Source: Lachnospiraceae bacterium
GTDB lineage: Bacteria; Bacillota; Clostridia; Lachnospirales; Lachnospiraceae
Direction: 5' to 3'
Assembly: GCA_021770785.1 (NCBI GenBank)
Contig: JAETQH010000021.1
Location: 1 to 64,000 of the forward strand
Length of the DNA stretch: 64,000 nucleotides
The first letter of the stretch is position 1, and every line of letters begins with the position of its first letter. Both the position numbers and the translations under genes were made by a program. Below the pieces are notes generated by a model that searched no databases, had not been told where the DNA came from, and saw nothing but the letters and a program-made list of their open reading frames with translations. Below, one piece after another: positions 49,147 to 59,259 of this stretch.

Positions 49147-50412
49147 CTAGGAAACCACTTCCTCCGGCCCTGACAATTTTCCTGTAATTGCGCTGGCTGC
49201 TGCAACTGCCGGACTTGCAAGATAAATCTCAGACTCTACGTGTCCCATTCTTCCTACAAAGTTACGGTTCGTGGTGGATACGCAGCGCTCATGTTCCGCA
49301 AGGATACCCATATATCCGCCAAGGCACGGTCCACAGGTCGGTGTACTTACCACTGCCCCTGCCTCGATAAAGATTTTTAACAGCCCCTCTTCCATGGCAT
49401 CTAAATAAATCTTCTGAGTAGCCGGTATTACAATCACACGCAGTCCCTTTGCCACCTTCCTGCCTTTTAAAATAGACGCTGCAATCCGCAAATCATCCAT
49501 TCTTCCGTTGGTACAGGAACCGATTACTACCTGGTCAATCTTTAAATCGCCCACCTCATCGATGGTTTTTGTATTCTCCGGCAAATGAGGGAATGCCACC
49601 GTCGGTTTTAAAGCGCTAAGATCAATGGTATACTCCTCTTCATACTCTGCGTCCTCGTCTGCTTCATAAACCACATACGGACGTTTGGAATGCTCTTCCA
49701 TATATTTCTTTGCAAGGTCATCCACAGGGAAAATACCATTTTTTCCGCCCGCTTCAATCGCCATGTTGGCAATGGTAAAACGGTCATCCATGGTAAGATA
49801 CTGAATACCGTCCCCTACAAACTCCATGGATTTGTAAAGTGCTCCGTCCACACCAATCATTCCGATGATATGTAAGATAATATCCTTTCCGCTGATCCAT
49901 TTTGCCGGTTTTCCGGTTAAATTGAATTTGATAGCGGAAGGAACCTTAAACCATGCTTTTCCTGTGGCCATTCCGGCAGCCATATCCGTACTTCCCACTC
50001 CGGTGGAAAATGCGCCCAACGCACCGTAGGTACAGGTATGGGAATCCGCTCCGATAATCACGTCTCCCGCTACGGTGAGGCCTTTCTCCGGCAGCAGCGC
50101 ATGTTCAATGCCCATCTCTCCCACGTCAAAATAATTGGTAATATCGTGCCTGCATGCAAACTCTCTGACGCATTTACAATGCTGCGCAGATTTGATATCT
50201 TTGTTGGGCACAAAATGGTCGAGTACCAAGGCAATCTTATCCTTATCAAATACACCGTCCACCTTCATTTTATCCATCTCATGAATGGCAACCGGTGAGG
50301 TAATATCATTTCCAAGCACCAAATCCAAATCTGCCTCAATGAGCTGTCCGGCACTGACGGACGGAAGCCCTGCATGTGCCGCAAGGATTTTCTGCGTCAT
50401 TGTCATCCCCAT
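49147..50412 (-). CDS. leuC: 3-isopropylmalate dehydratase large subunit
   Basis: '[16 protein letters not shown]', '[17 protein letters not shown]', '[15 protein letters not shown]'. Confidence 0.95.
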   Translation of the reverse strand: MGMTMTQKILAAHAGLPSVSAGQLIEADLDLVLGNDITSPVAIHEMDKMKVDGVFDKDKIALVLDHFVPNKDIKSAQHCKCVREFACRHDITNYFDVGEMGIEHALLPEKGLTVAGDVIIGADSHTCTYGALGAFSTGVGSTDMAAGMATGKAWFKVPSAIKFNLTGKPAKWISGKDIILHIIGMIGVDGALYKSMEFVGDGIQYLTMDDRFTIANMAIEAGGKNGIFPVDDLAKKYMEEHSKRPYVVYEADEDAEYEEEYTIDLSALKPTVAFPHLPENTKTIDEVGDLKIDQVVIGSCTNGRMDDLRIAASILKGRKVAKGLRVIVIPATQKIYLDAMEEGLLKIFIEAGAVVSTPTCGPCLGGYMGILAEHERCVSTTNRNFVGRMGHVESEIYLASPAVAAASAITGKLSGPEEVVS

Positions 50413-50657
50413 GTGTCATGTCCTCCTAATTTCTTTTAAAATACCGGAAACCTCCGGCGTCATATAGTGTGTGTGTGTTGGATGAGCTTTGGCTTTTTCC
50501 TCCGCTCTATCTGTATATCATTTTATCACAGAACTTAATATAATCAAAATACATAATAAATATATTTACCATAACTACCAATCATGTTATACTAAAAAAA
50601 ATCGTTACTTCTATATGGCTGCATCCTGCGGCGCATCACTAGGCACAGGAGGAAAAA

Positions 50658-51554
50658 ATGAACCAGAATTTATCTTCTTACCGGATTTTTTATACCGTTG
50701 CCAATACGGGGAATATTTCTAAAGCGGCAAAGGAGCTTTATATCAGCCAGCCTGCCATCAGTAAATCTATCCAGAAGTTAGAGGAAAGCGTGGGCTGTAG
50801 GCTGTTCTCCCGAAGCTCCCGGGGCGTGGTTCTCACCGACGAGGGAAAACTGCTCTACGACCACGTCAGCAATGCCTTTGAAACCCTGGCTTTGGGGGAG
50901 GAAAAGCTGCGCCGTTCCATCGAGCTTGGGGTGGGACATTTAAAAATCGGCGTCAGCGCCACCCTCTGCAAATATATGCTTCTACCCTATTTAAAGGAGT
51001 TTATCCGGAGAAACCCCCATATTTCCATCTCCATCACCTGTCAGTCTACCAATGAGACGCTGCGGCTGTTAGAGGATAACAAGATTGATATCGGGTTGAT
51101 TGGTAAATCGGATAATCTGAAAAATATTCATTTTGATTTCTTAGAAGAAATTGAGGATGTGTTTGTCGCTACCAAAGATTACATTCGGAACCTCCGCGCC
51201 AGAGGGATACAGAAAAATCAGATTCTTTCCAGTTCTACGTTAATGCTGCTGGATAAAAATAATATGACGAGGCAGTATATTGATGATTATCTGCAGGAAA
51301 ACCAGATTGTAATTAAGGATTCCATTGATATTTCCAATATGGATTTGCTGATTGATTTTGCAAGAATCGGCGTGGGGGTGGCATGTGTCATTAAGAGTTT
51401 TGTGGCGGAGGATTTGGCAGCGGGAGCGCTGGTGGAGATTCCGCTGGGGATTCCCATCCATAAGAGGGAAGTCGGGTTTGCTTATAAAACGAATGGAGGG
51501 ATGGCGAAATCGGCGGGGGAGTTTATTGAGTTTTATAAGAGTTATAGGGGGTAG
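50658..51554 (+). CDS. LysR family transcriptional regulator
   Basis: 'FYTVANTGNISKAAKELYISQPAISKSIQKLEESVGCRLFSRSSRG'; divergent from leuC. Confidence 0.95.
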   Translation: MNQNLSSYRIFYTVANTGNISKAAKELYISQPAISKSIQKLEESVGCRLFSRSSRGVVLTDEGKLLYDHVSNAFETLALGEEKLRRSIELGVGHLKIGVSATLCKYMLLPYLKEFIRRNPHISISITCQSTNETLRLLEDNKIDIGLIGKSDNLKNIHFDFLEEIEDVFVATKDYIRNLRARGIQKNQILSSSTLMLLDKNNMTRQYIDDYLQENQIVIKDSIDISNMDLLIDFARIGVGVACVIKSFVAEDLAAGALVEIPLGIPIHKREVGFAYKTNGGMAKSAGEFIEFYKSYRG

Positions 51555-51570
51555 ATTTTGAAATAGGGAT

Positions 51571-51700
51571 GCCCGTGAGACAAAGGGGTTCATGCAGACA
51601 CGCTCTCGCTCAGTGAACCACGTAGCGGATGCTAAGCTCGTACCTCGCTAAGCACCGACGTGGTTCAAATGGTCTGCCTGAACCCCTTTGTCTCACGGGC
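51571..51700. repeat. 130-bp nested palindromic element
   Basis: Perfect 22-bp arms GCCCGTGAGACAAAGGGGTTCA (51571-51592)/TGAACCCCTTTGTCTCACGGGC (51679-51700), GCAGAC/GTCTGC extension, inner TGAACCACGT/ACGTGGTTCA. Confidence 0.92.
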
Positions 51701-51851
51701 TGATTATTACAAAAAACTTATGGATCTATTTCGTTCTCTGGCGGTTACTCCAAGAGGTTTGCGGGTCTGTGTTTGTTTCTGTGTTAATTTCATAGAAAGG
51801 CACTTCTACTTCTCTGGTTGTTCTGCAATGAACAAAGGTTTTGATGTTTTT

Positions 51852-53201
51852 TTATTTTCTTTGCCGCTCAAAGGTATGAAGCCAGTCGGCTTTCAGGAAA
51901 TAGATTAGGAAAATCACAGAACTGATGGACCAGGTCAGGGGGTAGGCCCAGAAAATCACCTGGATTTTGGGGATAAAATGTACGGTCACTGTGATATAAG
52001 TGATACGGATAATGCACCATGAGGCCAGCATGACGAACATGGGAACGGTGGATTTTCCGGCGCCCCGCATAATTCCTGCGATACAGTGGGAAAAAGCGAG
52101 AAAGCAGTAAAATAATGCCTCTACATGTGCCTGCCTGTCAGCAATTGCTATCACTTCTGCCGTATTGTCGAAGGCTGCGGCTAAGTATGGTATTGTGAAG
52201 TATACGATAACTCCCACCAGCTCAGCTAAGGTGACGGAGCAGAAAATTCCGAAGTATGCGCCTTTTTTCGCCCTGTCGTACTGTCTTGCCCCTAAGTTCT
52301 GACCGATAAAGGTGGTCAGGGACATGGCAAAGCAGGTAATCGGAAGGAAGGCAAAGCCCTCTATTTTGGCATAGACACCGCAGGCTGCCACTGCCATCAC
52401 ACCGAATTTATTGATGTTGGTCTGCACGATGATGTTGGCAAAGGAAATGATGGAGTTCTGCATTCCCGAAGGCAGACCTAAGCCGATAATCTGACGCAGC
52501 ATGCCCGGATGAAAGCGGATATTTTTTACCTGTACCTGATAGACATCCTTCGTTTTCATCAGACGGACGAAACAAAGTAATGCGCTTGCCGCCTGGGAGA
52601 TGGCTGTGGCAAGGGCTGCCGCCCCCACGCCGAAGTGAAAGCCGCCCACTAAAAGCAAATCCAGCACAATATTAATGACGGAGGAAAATATCAGGTAGTA
52701 CAGCGGGTGTTTGCTGTCTCCCACCGCCTGTAAAATTCCCATCACAATGTTGTACATGACAAAGGCAAGGGAACCGGAAAAATATACCCGAAAATACACC
52801 ACGGAATTGGGCAGCACGCTCTCCGGCGTCCCCATCAGTACTAAAATCTGTGGGGCTAAAAAAATACCAATGATGGTTAAAAGTATCCCCGCCACCAGGC
52901 CGAATGCCACATCGGTGTGGACGGCTTTTTTCAGGTTCGCATAATCTCGCGCCCCAAAATATTTTGAAATCACCACACCTGCACCCATGGCGATTCCGTT
53001 GAAGAAACCCACCATCAAAAAAATCAGGCTGCCGGAAGAACTGACTGCCGCAAGGGCGTCGCTCCCCAAAAAATTGCCCACAATCAAGGAGTCTGCGGTG
53101 TTATATAACTGTTGAAATAAATTTCCCAAGAAGAGAGGGATTGCAAACGATACAATCCCCTTCCAGATGGGACCCTCTAATAATTTTGTCCCTTTTTCCA
53201 T
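51852..53201 (-). CDS. MATE family efflux transporter
   Basis: 'SFAIPLFLGNLFQQLYNTADSLIVGNFLG', 12-TM pattern. Confidence 0.94.
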   Translation of the reverse strand: MEKGTKLLEGPIWKGIVSFAIPLFLGNLFQQLYNTADSLIVGNFLGSDALAAVSSSGSLIFLMVGFFNGIAMGAGVVISKYFGARDYANLKKAVHTDVAFGLVAGILLTIIGIFLAPQILVLMGTPESVLPNSVVYFRVYFSGSLAFVMYNIVMGILQAVGDSKHPLYYLIFSSVINIVLDLLLVGGFHFGVGAAALATAISQAASALLCFVRLMKTKDVYQVQVKNIRFHPGMLRQIIGLGLPSGMQNSIISFANIIVQTNINKFGVMAVAACGVYAKIEGFAFLPITCFAMSLTTFIGQNLGARQYDRAKKGAYFGIFCSVTLAELVGVIVYFTIPYLAAAFDNTAEVIAIADRQAHVEALFYCFLAFSHCIAGIMRGAGKSTVPMFVMLASWCIIRITYITVTVHFIPKIQVIFWAYPLTWSISSVIFLIYFLKADWLHTFERQRK

Positions 53202-53202
53202 C

Positions 53203-55617
53203 TTATTTCATTACAATATTGACAATTCTTCCCGGAACGTAGATTTCTTTTACAATGTTTCTGGTGAGCTTATCTGCAATAACCTCTTTTGCTTTTGCAA
53301 TAACATCATCCTTTGCATCTTCTTTTCCGATTGCCAATGTTCCTTTCGTTTTTCCATTAATCTGTACGGCGATTTCAACGATATTCTCTACCGTTTTTGC
53401 CTCATCATATTCCGGCCATTTTTCAAAAGCAATGGTATCATTATGCCCTAAATGTTCCCAGATTTCCTCTCCGACATGCGGGCAGATGCAGGAAAACATT
53501 TTAATCAGCCCTTCCGCATAAGCTCTCGGACATTTTCCTGCCTTGTATACTTCATTTACAAAAATCATCATCTGACTGATAGCTGTATTGTATCCAAGCT
53601 CTTCAAAATCATTGGTCACTTTCTTCACGGTCTGATGATATACTTTTGTGAGACGGCCATCATCTTCTTCTGTAATGTTATCCTGATTCGTAAAGAAGGT
53701 CCATACTCTTGTGATAAATTTTCTGGCTCCCTGGACACCATTGGCATTCCAAGGCTTTGATACCTCCAGCGGTCCCATAAACATTTCATAGAGACGAAGT
53801 GTATCTGCACCGTATTCTTTTACGATATCACTGGGATTCACTACAAATTCAGGGAAACGCTTTCCCATTTTAATTCCGTTTTCTCCTAAAATCATTCCCT
53901 GATGAACCAGTTTCTTAAACGGCTCCTTTACCGGTGAAAGTCCCTTATCATAAAGGAAACGGTTCCAGATACGGGAATATATCAGATGTCCCACTGCATG
54001 CTCCGGGCCACCCACATATAAATCTACTGGAAGCCAGTGCTTTAACAATTCCTGATTGGCAAATTCTTCCTCATTATCCGGGTCAATATATCTCATATAA
54101 TACCAGGAAGAACCGGCAGAACCCGGCATCGTAGAAGTCTCACGAACTCCCTTCACTCCGTTGCAATCATATTGTTTCCATTCTACCGCATTTTCCAGAG
54201 GCGCTTTCCCGTTTTTCCCCTTATAGTCTTCAAGCTCCGGTAGAATCAAGGGAAGTTCCTCGTCCGGAAGAAAATAAATCTCTCCATTTTCTTTGTAAAC
54301 GCAGGGAACCGGCTCTCCCCAATATCTCTGGCGTGCAAAAATCCACTCCCTGAAATGATAATTCACTTTTCTACGGGCTACATTCATTTTTTCAAGCTTT
54401 ACTGTAATTGCTTCTTTTGCTTCCTCCACAGTAAGTCCGGAAAACTCTTCTGAATTGATTAATCTGCACCCTTTTCCAAGATAATCCTGTTTCTCAAATG
54501 CGTGGGAAGAAACATCCGCCCCGTCAATCACCTGAATCATATCAATATGATGTGCAACGGCATATTCAAAATCACGCTGGTCATGGCTCGGAACCGCCAT
54601 AACTGCTCCGGTTCCGTAGCTTGCAAGTACAAAATCACCAATAAAAAGGGGCACTTCCTTACCGTTTACCGGATTAACCGCATAAAGGCCTTTCAGCATA
54701 CAGCCGGATTTGGTTTTGTTTAACTCCGTGCGGTCTAAATCATTTTTTTTGTTCGTCTCATCAATATATGCCTGCACTTCTTCCCTGTTTTCAACACGGT
54801 CTAAAAGTCCCTTTACAATCTCTCCGTCTGGAGCAAGCACCATAAAAGTGATACCGTAAATCGTCTCAATACAGGTGGTAAAAATAGAAAACTTTCCGCC
54901 TCCTACAATCTGGAAATCAACTTCAACACCGGTACTTTTGCCTATCCAGTTTCTCTGTATCTCCTTTGTGGAGGAGGGCCAGTCAATCTCATCCAGTCCC
55001 TCTAACAATTTCTCTGCAAATGCCGGCTGGTCAATCACCCACTGTTTCATGTTCTTTCTGATAACCGGATAGCCGCCGCGCTCCGATTTTCCGTCAATCA
55101 CCTCATCATTAGAAAGCACAGTTCCTAATTCTTCACACCAGTTTACCGGCATGTCAATATACTTGGCATAACCCGCTTCGTATAACTGTTTAAAAATCCA
55201 CTGTGTCCATTTGTAAAAGCTCGGATCAGAGGTTGCAATCATTCTCGACCAGTCATAGTCAAATCCCAGTTCTTTCAACTGCTGTGAGAAAGTCTTGATG
55301 TTTTCCTGTGTAAATCCTGCGGGATGATTTCCAGTGGACACCGCGTACTGTTCTGCAGGAAGACCGAAAGAATCATATCCCATTGGATGAAGAACATTAT
55401 ATCCCTGCATACGCTTCATTCTTGACATAATATCCGTAGCCGTATACCCTTCCGGATGTCCGGCATGAAGGCCTACTCCGGAAGGATAAGGGAACATATC
55501 CAGTGCATAATATTTTGGTTTGTCAAAATCCCAGATATCCGTCTTAAAAGTTTCATGTTCTTCCCAATATTTCTGCCATTTTTTCTCCACCACTTTGTGG
55601 TTGTAAAGTTCTGCCAT
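53203..55617 (-). CDS. leuS: Leucine-tRNA ligase
   Basis: 'DMFPYPSGVGLHAGHPEGYTATDI', 'KMGKRFPEFVVNPSDIVKEYGADTLRLYEMF'. Confidence 0.97.
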   Translation of the reverse strand: MAELYNHKVVEKKWQKYWEEHETFKTDIWDFDKPKYYALDMFPYPSGVGLHAGHPEGYTATDIMSRMKRMQGYNVLHPMGYDSFGLPAEQYAVSTGNHPAGFTQENIKTFSQQLKELGFDYDWSRMIATSDPSFYKWTQWIFKQLYEAGYAKYIDMPVNWCEELGTVLSNDEVIDGKSERGGYPVIRKNMKQWVIDQPAFAEKLLEGLDEIDWPSSTKEIQRNWIGKSTGVEVDFQIVGGGKFSIFTTCIETIYGITFMVLAPDGEIVKGLLDRVENREEVQAYIDETNKKNDLDRTELNKTKSGCMLKGLYAVNPVNGKEVPLFIGDFVLASYGTGAVMAVPSHDQRDFEYAVAHHIDMIQVIDGADVSSHAFEKQDYLGKGCRLINSEEFSGLTVEEAKEAITVKLEKMNVARRKVNYHFREWIFARQRYWGEPVPCVYKENGEIYFLPDEELPLILPELEDYKGKNGKAPLENAVEWKQYDCNGVKGVRETSTMPGSAGSSWYYMRYIDPDNEEEFANQELLKHWLPVDLYVGGPEHAVGHLIYSRIWNRFLYDKGLSPVKEPFKKLVHQGMILGENGIKMGKRFPEFVVNPSDIVKEYGADTLRLYEMFMGPLEVSKPWNANGVQGARKFITRVWTFFTNQDNITEEDDGRLTKVYHQTVKKVTNDFEELGYNTAISQMMIFVNEVYKAGKCPRAYAEGLIKMFSCICPHVGEEIWEHLGHNDTIAFEKWPEYDEAKTVENIVEIAVQINGKTKGTLAIGKEDAKDDVIAKAKEVIADKLTRNIVKEIYVPGRIVNIVMK

Positions 55618-55676
55618 TTTGTTTTTCTCCTCTTACATTTTTGATATGGTATTTTACCGTTGCACGAGCCTGTGCA

Positions 55677-55763
55677 ATCGAGTAGGAAATACTTTTTCCC
55701 TACTCGCCGCGCGCCCCATGCGCCGCCTCAGCGGCATACTTCCTCTGCATGGGGTTGTGCATA
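55677..55763 (-). repeat. Two-hairpin element, copy B, between leuS T-box terminator and leuS
   Basis: atcgagtagg-N12-cctactcgccgcgcg-[CCCCATGC..GCATGGGG with inner GCCGC/GCGGC]-ttgtgcata. Confidence 0.85.
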
Positions 55764-56045
55764 TAAAAGGCTCCGTCTCCATATAAGAGACGAAGCCGGT
55801 ATACTCCGTGGTACCACTCTGTTTCGTATTAAAAATACGCACTCCTGATTCTTAACGCGAATGACACGCTCCGACCTACTTACACTTTGGCACACTCTTT
55901 CCACAAGGATGCTTCCATGTTTCAATCAAAGGACTCCAAGGCGAGTTGGGAACTTCTCCGTACTGTCTTTCACCTGCCGACAGTTCTCTGCAACGTATCC
56001 GTTCTTAATACTCCTTTTCAACGTCTGTCTCAAATCAATTACATG
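55764..56045 (-). promoter_or_regulatory. T-box riboswitch leader of leuS
   Basis: Sense RNA AGAGTGGTACCACGGAGTATACCGGCTTCGTCTC..GAGACGGAGCC T-box/terminator; stem I-like region upstream. Confidence 0.9.
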
Positions 56046-56115
56046 AAAATCGGTGTTTTTCAACATGATTCATTTTAACACATCAATCGCATTTGTCAAC
56101 CTCAATTTTCCGGTT

Positions 56116-56474
56116 CTACGCTTCCATATCAATCACAAGATGGCGCGGCTGTCCTGTTATCATGATAGGCGTCAGTTCCGCCTGAATCAGAGGCTTAATG
56201 TAATTCACCAGCTTCTGGCTTACATAGGTGCCGTCATTTGTAATCCACTCAAGGGGCACTTTTTTCTCGATATTTGCGATTTTATGAACATCATAGAGGT
56301 CTGTGGTACAGATATAGGGGTCCTCGGAAACTCTCTAAAGCCCTGAATGCCGTAACGCATTCCATATACCTTGCCGGCTCCTAAGTCCTTTGCCGTCTTG
56401 TATACCCCCGCAAGACTTGAATTAATCACCGCTGTCGGTCCGCCTGACTGCCCCACAATTACGTTTCCAACCAT
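56116..56474 (-). pseudogene. Internally deleted 6-phosphofructokinase remnant
   Basis: N-terminus MVGNVIVGQSGGPTAVINSSLAGVYKTAKDLGAGKVYGMRYGIQGF; after a frame change, C-terminal 'EDPYICTTDLYDVHKIANIEKKVPLEWITNDGTYVSQKLVNYIKPLIQAELTPIMITGQPRHLVIDMEA*'. Confidence 0.85.
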
Positions 56475-56614
56475 AATAAAAATACCTCCCTGAGCTCCCT
56501 AGTCTTAAGACTATCCTGTTATTAAATTTCTATTTCTATCATAATCGGAAAACCTGATTTTTTCAACAAAATATTACAAATTCATGAACTTTATTGCAGT
56601 TTTATGAACCCAAA

Positions 56615-56645
56615 AAGCCACTGCAAACATATTTTGCAGTGGCTT
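56615..56645 (-). terminator. ilvC terminator
   Basis: AAGCCACTGCAAA-N-TTTGCAGTGGCTTTTT. Confidence 0.9.
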
Positions 56646-56668
56646 CGCTTATTTCCTTATGTAAGAAA

Positions 56669-57694
<1,026 letters not shown>

Positions 57695-57738
57695 TTATTT
57701 TCCTCCAATTTTTAATTTCTTTTGTCTGAAACTCCGGC

Positions 57739-58263
57739 TTATAATGAACGTACCACGCCCTCCTCGTCAATTATCACGACATCTGAGATACCGCGGGACA
57801 ATCCGGTAATTCCGGTGCGTGCCAGTTCTAAAATTTCATATCCTGATAGTAAATCAAGAAATGCGTCTAATTTCTCCTGGTGCCCGGTCAATTCGATTAC
57901 CATGGAATCATGGGTAACATCCACCACCTTGCCATGGAAAATCTCTGATACATTAAGAATAGGCTGACGCTCTGTGTCTTTTGCCTTAATCTTAACTAAA
58001 ATCAACTCTCTTGTCACAGAAGAACCGGTTTCTAACTGTTTGATATCCACCACATCTTCCAGTTTGGCTAACTGCTTCTCAATCTGCTCTAAAATCTGCT
58101 CGTCACCGCTGGTGACAATGGTAATCCTCGTGTACCGCGGGTCGGCAGTCACACCGGAAGAAAAGCTGTCGATATTGTAGCCTCTCCGGCTGAACAGACC
58201 GGAAATGTGGCTCGTCACACCCGGATTGTTCTCTACAAGCAGAGATAATACCTGTTTTCTCAT
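57739..58263 (-). CDS. ilvN: Acetolactate synthase small subunit
   Basis: 'VLSLLVENNPGVTSHISGLFSRRGYNIDSFSSGVT'. Confidence 0.95.
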   Translation of the reverse strand: MRKQVLSLLVENNPGVTSHISGLFSRRGYNIDSFSSGVTADPRYTRITIVTSGDEQILEQIEKQLAKLEDVVDIKQLETGSSVTRELILVKIKAKDTERQPILNVSEIFHGKVVDVTHDSMVIELTGHQEKLDAFLDLLSGYEILELARTGITGLSRGISDVVIIDEEGVVRSL

Positions 58264-58366
58264 AAAAGATTCCTCAATAAGTTTCTTACTTTAAACACAC
58301 ATCACACTAAAGCTATGATACCACATCAATCCATTTTGTCAATAAACAAATGAAAAATAACACTCT

Positions 58367-58399
58367 AAAAAATGACCGCCACTTTTTATGACGGTCATT
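58367..58399 (-). terminator. Terminator downstream of the TM2 gene
   Basis: AATGACCG..CGGTCATTTTTT on the minus strand. Confidence 0.75.
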
Positions 58400-58496
58400 C
58401 CAAAATCATTATTTTTTAATCTTAAAAATGGTCTGCGCCTAAAGAGACACTGCTTTTCCGCCTACTGCCAACACCATAAACACGATACACGACAGA

Positions 58497-58904
58497 CTAA
58501 TCTGAAAGCATCATTCCCTTTGCATCACGGTCAATCTTTCCGCAGAGAATCAAAATACCTTCAATCAGTCCCCAGGTTGCGGAAACCGGAGAAAGAATAA
58601 AACAGCTGACAAGAGTGATCACTAACTGCGCCACTGCCTTTCCGGTATAGCCGAGATAAAAATTATGTACGCCAAAGCAGCCTAAAAAGATTCCCAATAA
58701 TCCCGCTGCTATTTTGGATTTATCTCCCTTCGGTCCATAAGCTGCTAAGGAAACTCCACAATTTAAGCATACCTGGCTGTTCGGCGGTGTGGTCTGACCG
58801 CAGTTCGGGCAGAAATTATTTCCGCTTCCCTTCTGTGCCCCGCATTTTACACACATGACAGCCTCATCTGTCACATATTGCTCTCCGCAATTTCTACAAA
58901 ACAT
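58497..58904 (-). CDS. Zinc-ribbon plus TM2-domain membrane protein
   Basis: 'MFCRNCGEQYVTDEAVMCVKCG', 'FCPNCGQ', 'LLGIFLGCFGVHNFYLGYTGKAVAQL'. Confidence 0.9.
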   Translation of the reverse strand: MFCRNCGEQYVTDEAVMCVKCGAQKGSGNNFCPNCGQTTPPNSQVCLNCGVSLAAYGPKGDKSKIAAGLLGIFLGCFGVHNFYLGYTGKAVAQLVITLVSCFILSPVSATWGLIEGILILCGKIDRDAKGMMLSD

Positions 58905-58995
58905 AACATTATTCCTCCATTTTTTAATAACAGAACCTATTCTACCTTATTATGGGAAATCTGTAAATATGTTTTCGTTATCAAAATATCTTTTT

Positions 58996-59175
58996 CTAGG
59001 AAAAAAGTCTCTCTGTCACTAGCCAGATAACCGCCGCTGCCGCCAGCCAGCCGCCCATGGTCCTGGTGTGCTTTTCCGCCTCGGCGTTTCCCCTCATCTC
59101 TTTTCTGGTACATGCCCCGGGGGCTGCCAACATCAAAAGCCCGGTCAAAAGCAGCACCATCCGTACTAACTGCAT
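58996..59175 (-). CDS. 59-aa small membrane protein, not in the supplied ORF track
   Basis: MQLVRMVLLLTGLLMLAAPGACTRKEMRGNAEAEKHTRTMGGWLAAAAVIWLVTERLFS; GGGGAGGAAGC RBS. Confidence 0.6.
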   Translation of the reverse strand: MQLVRMVLLLTGLLMLAAPGACTRKEMRGNAEAEKHTRTMGGWLAAAAVIWLVTERLFS

Positions 59176-59259
59176 ATGCTTCCTCCCCTCGTCATACCAG
59201 AATTACTGCGCATCTCAAGTTTCGCAGAAACTTGTATAGGAACGCTGCTTTTGCGTTCA

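Noticed and set aside
56220-56474. 84-aa ORF as an intact small protein
   Set aside because: Its start and the downstream alternate frame both match PFK, so it is a deletion pseudogene.
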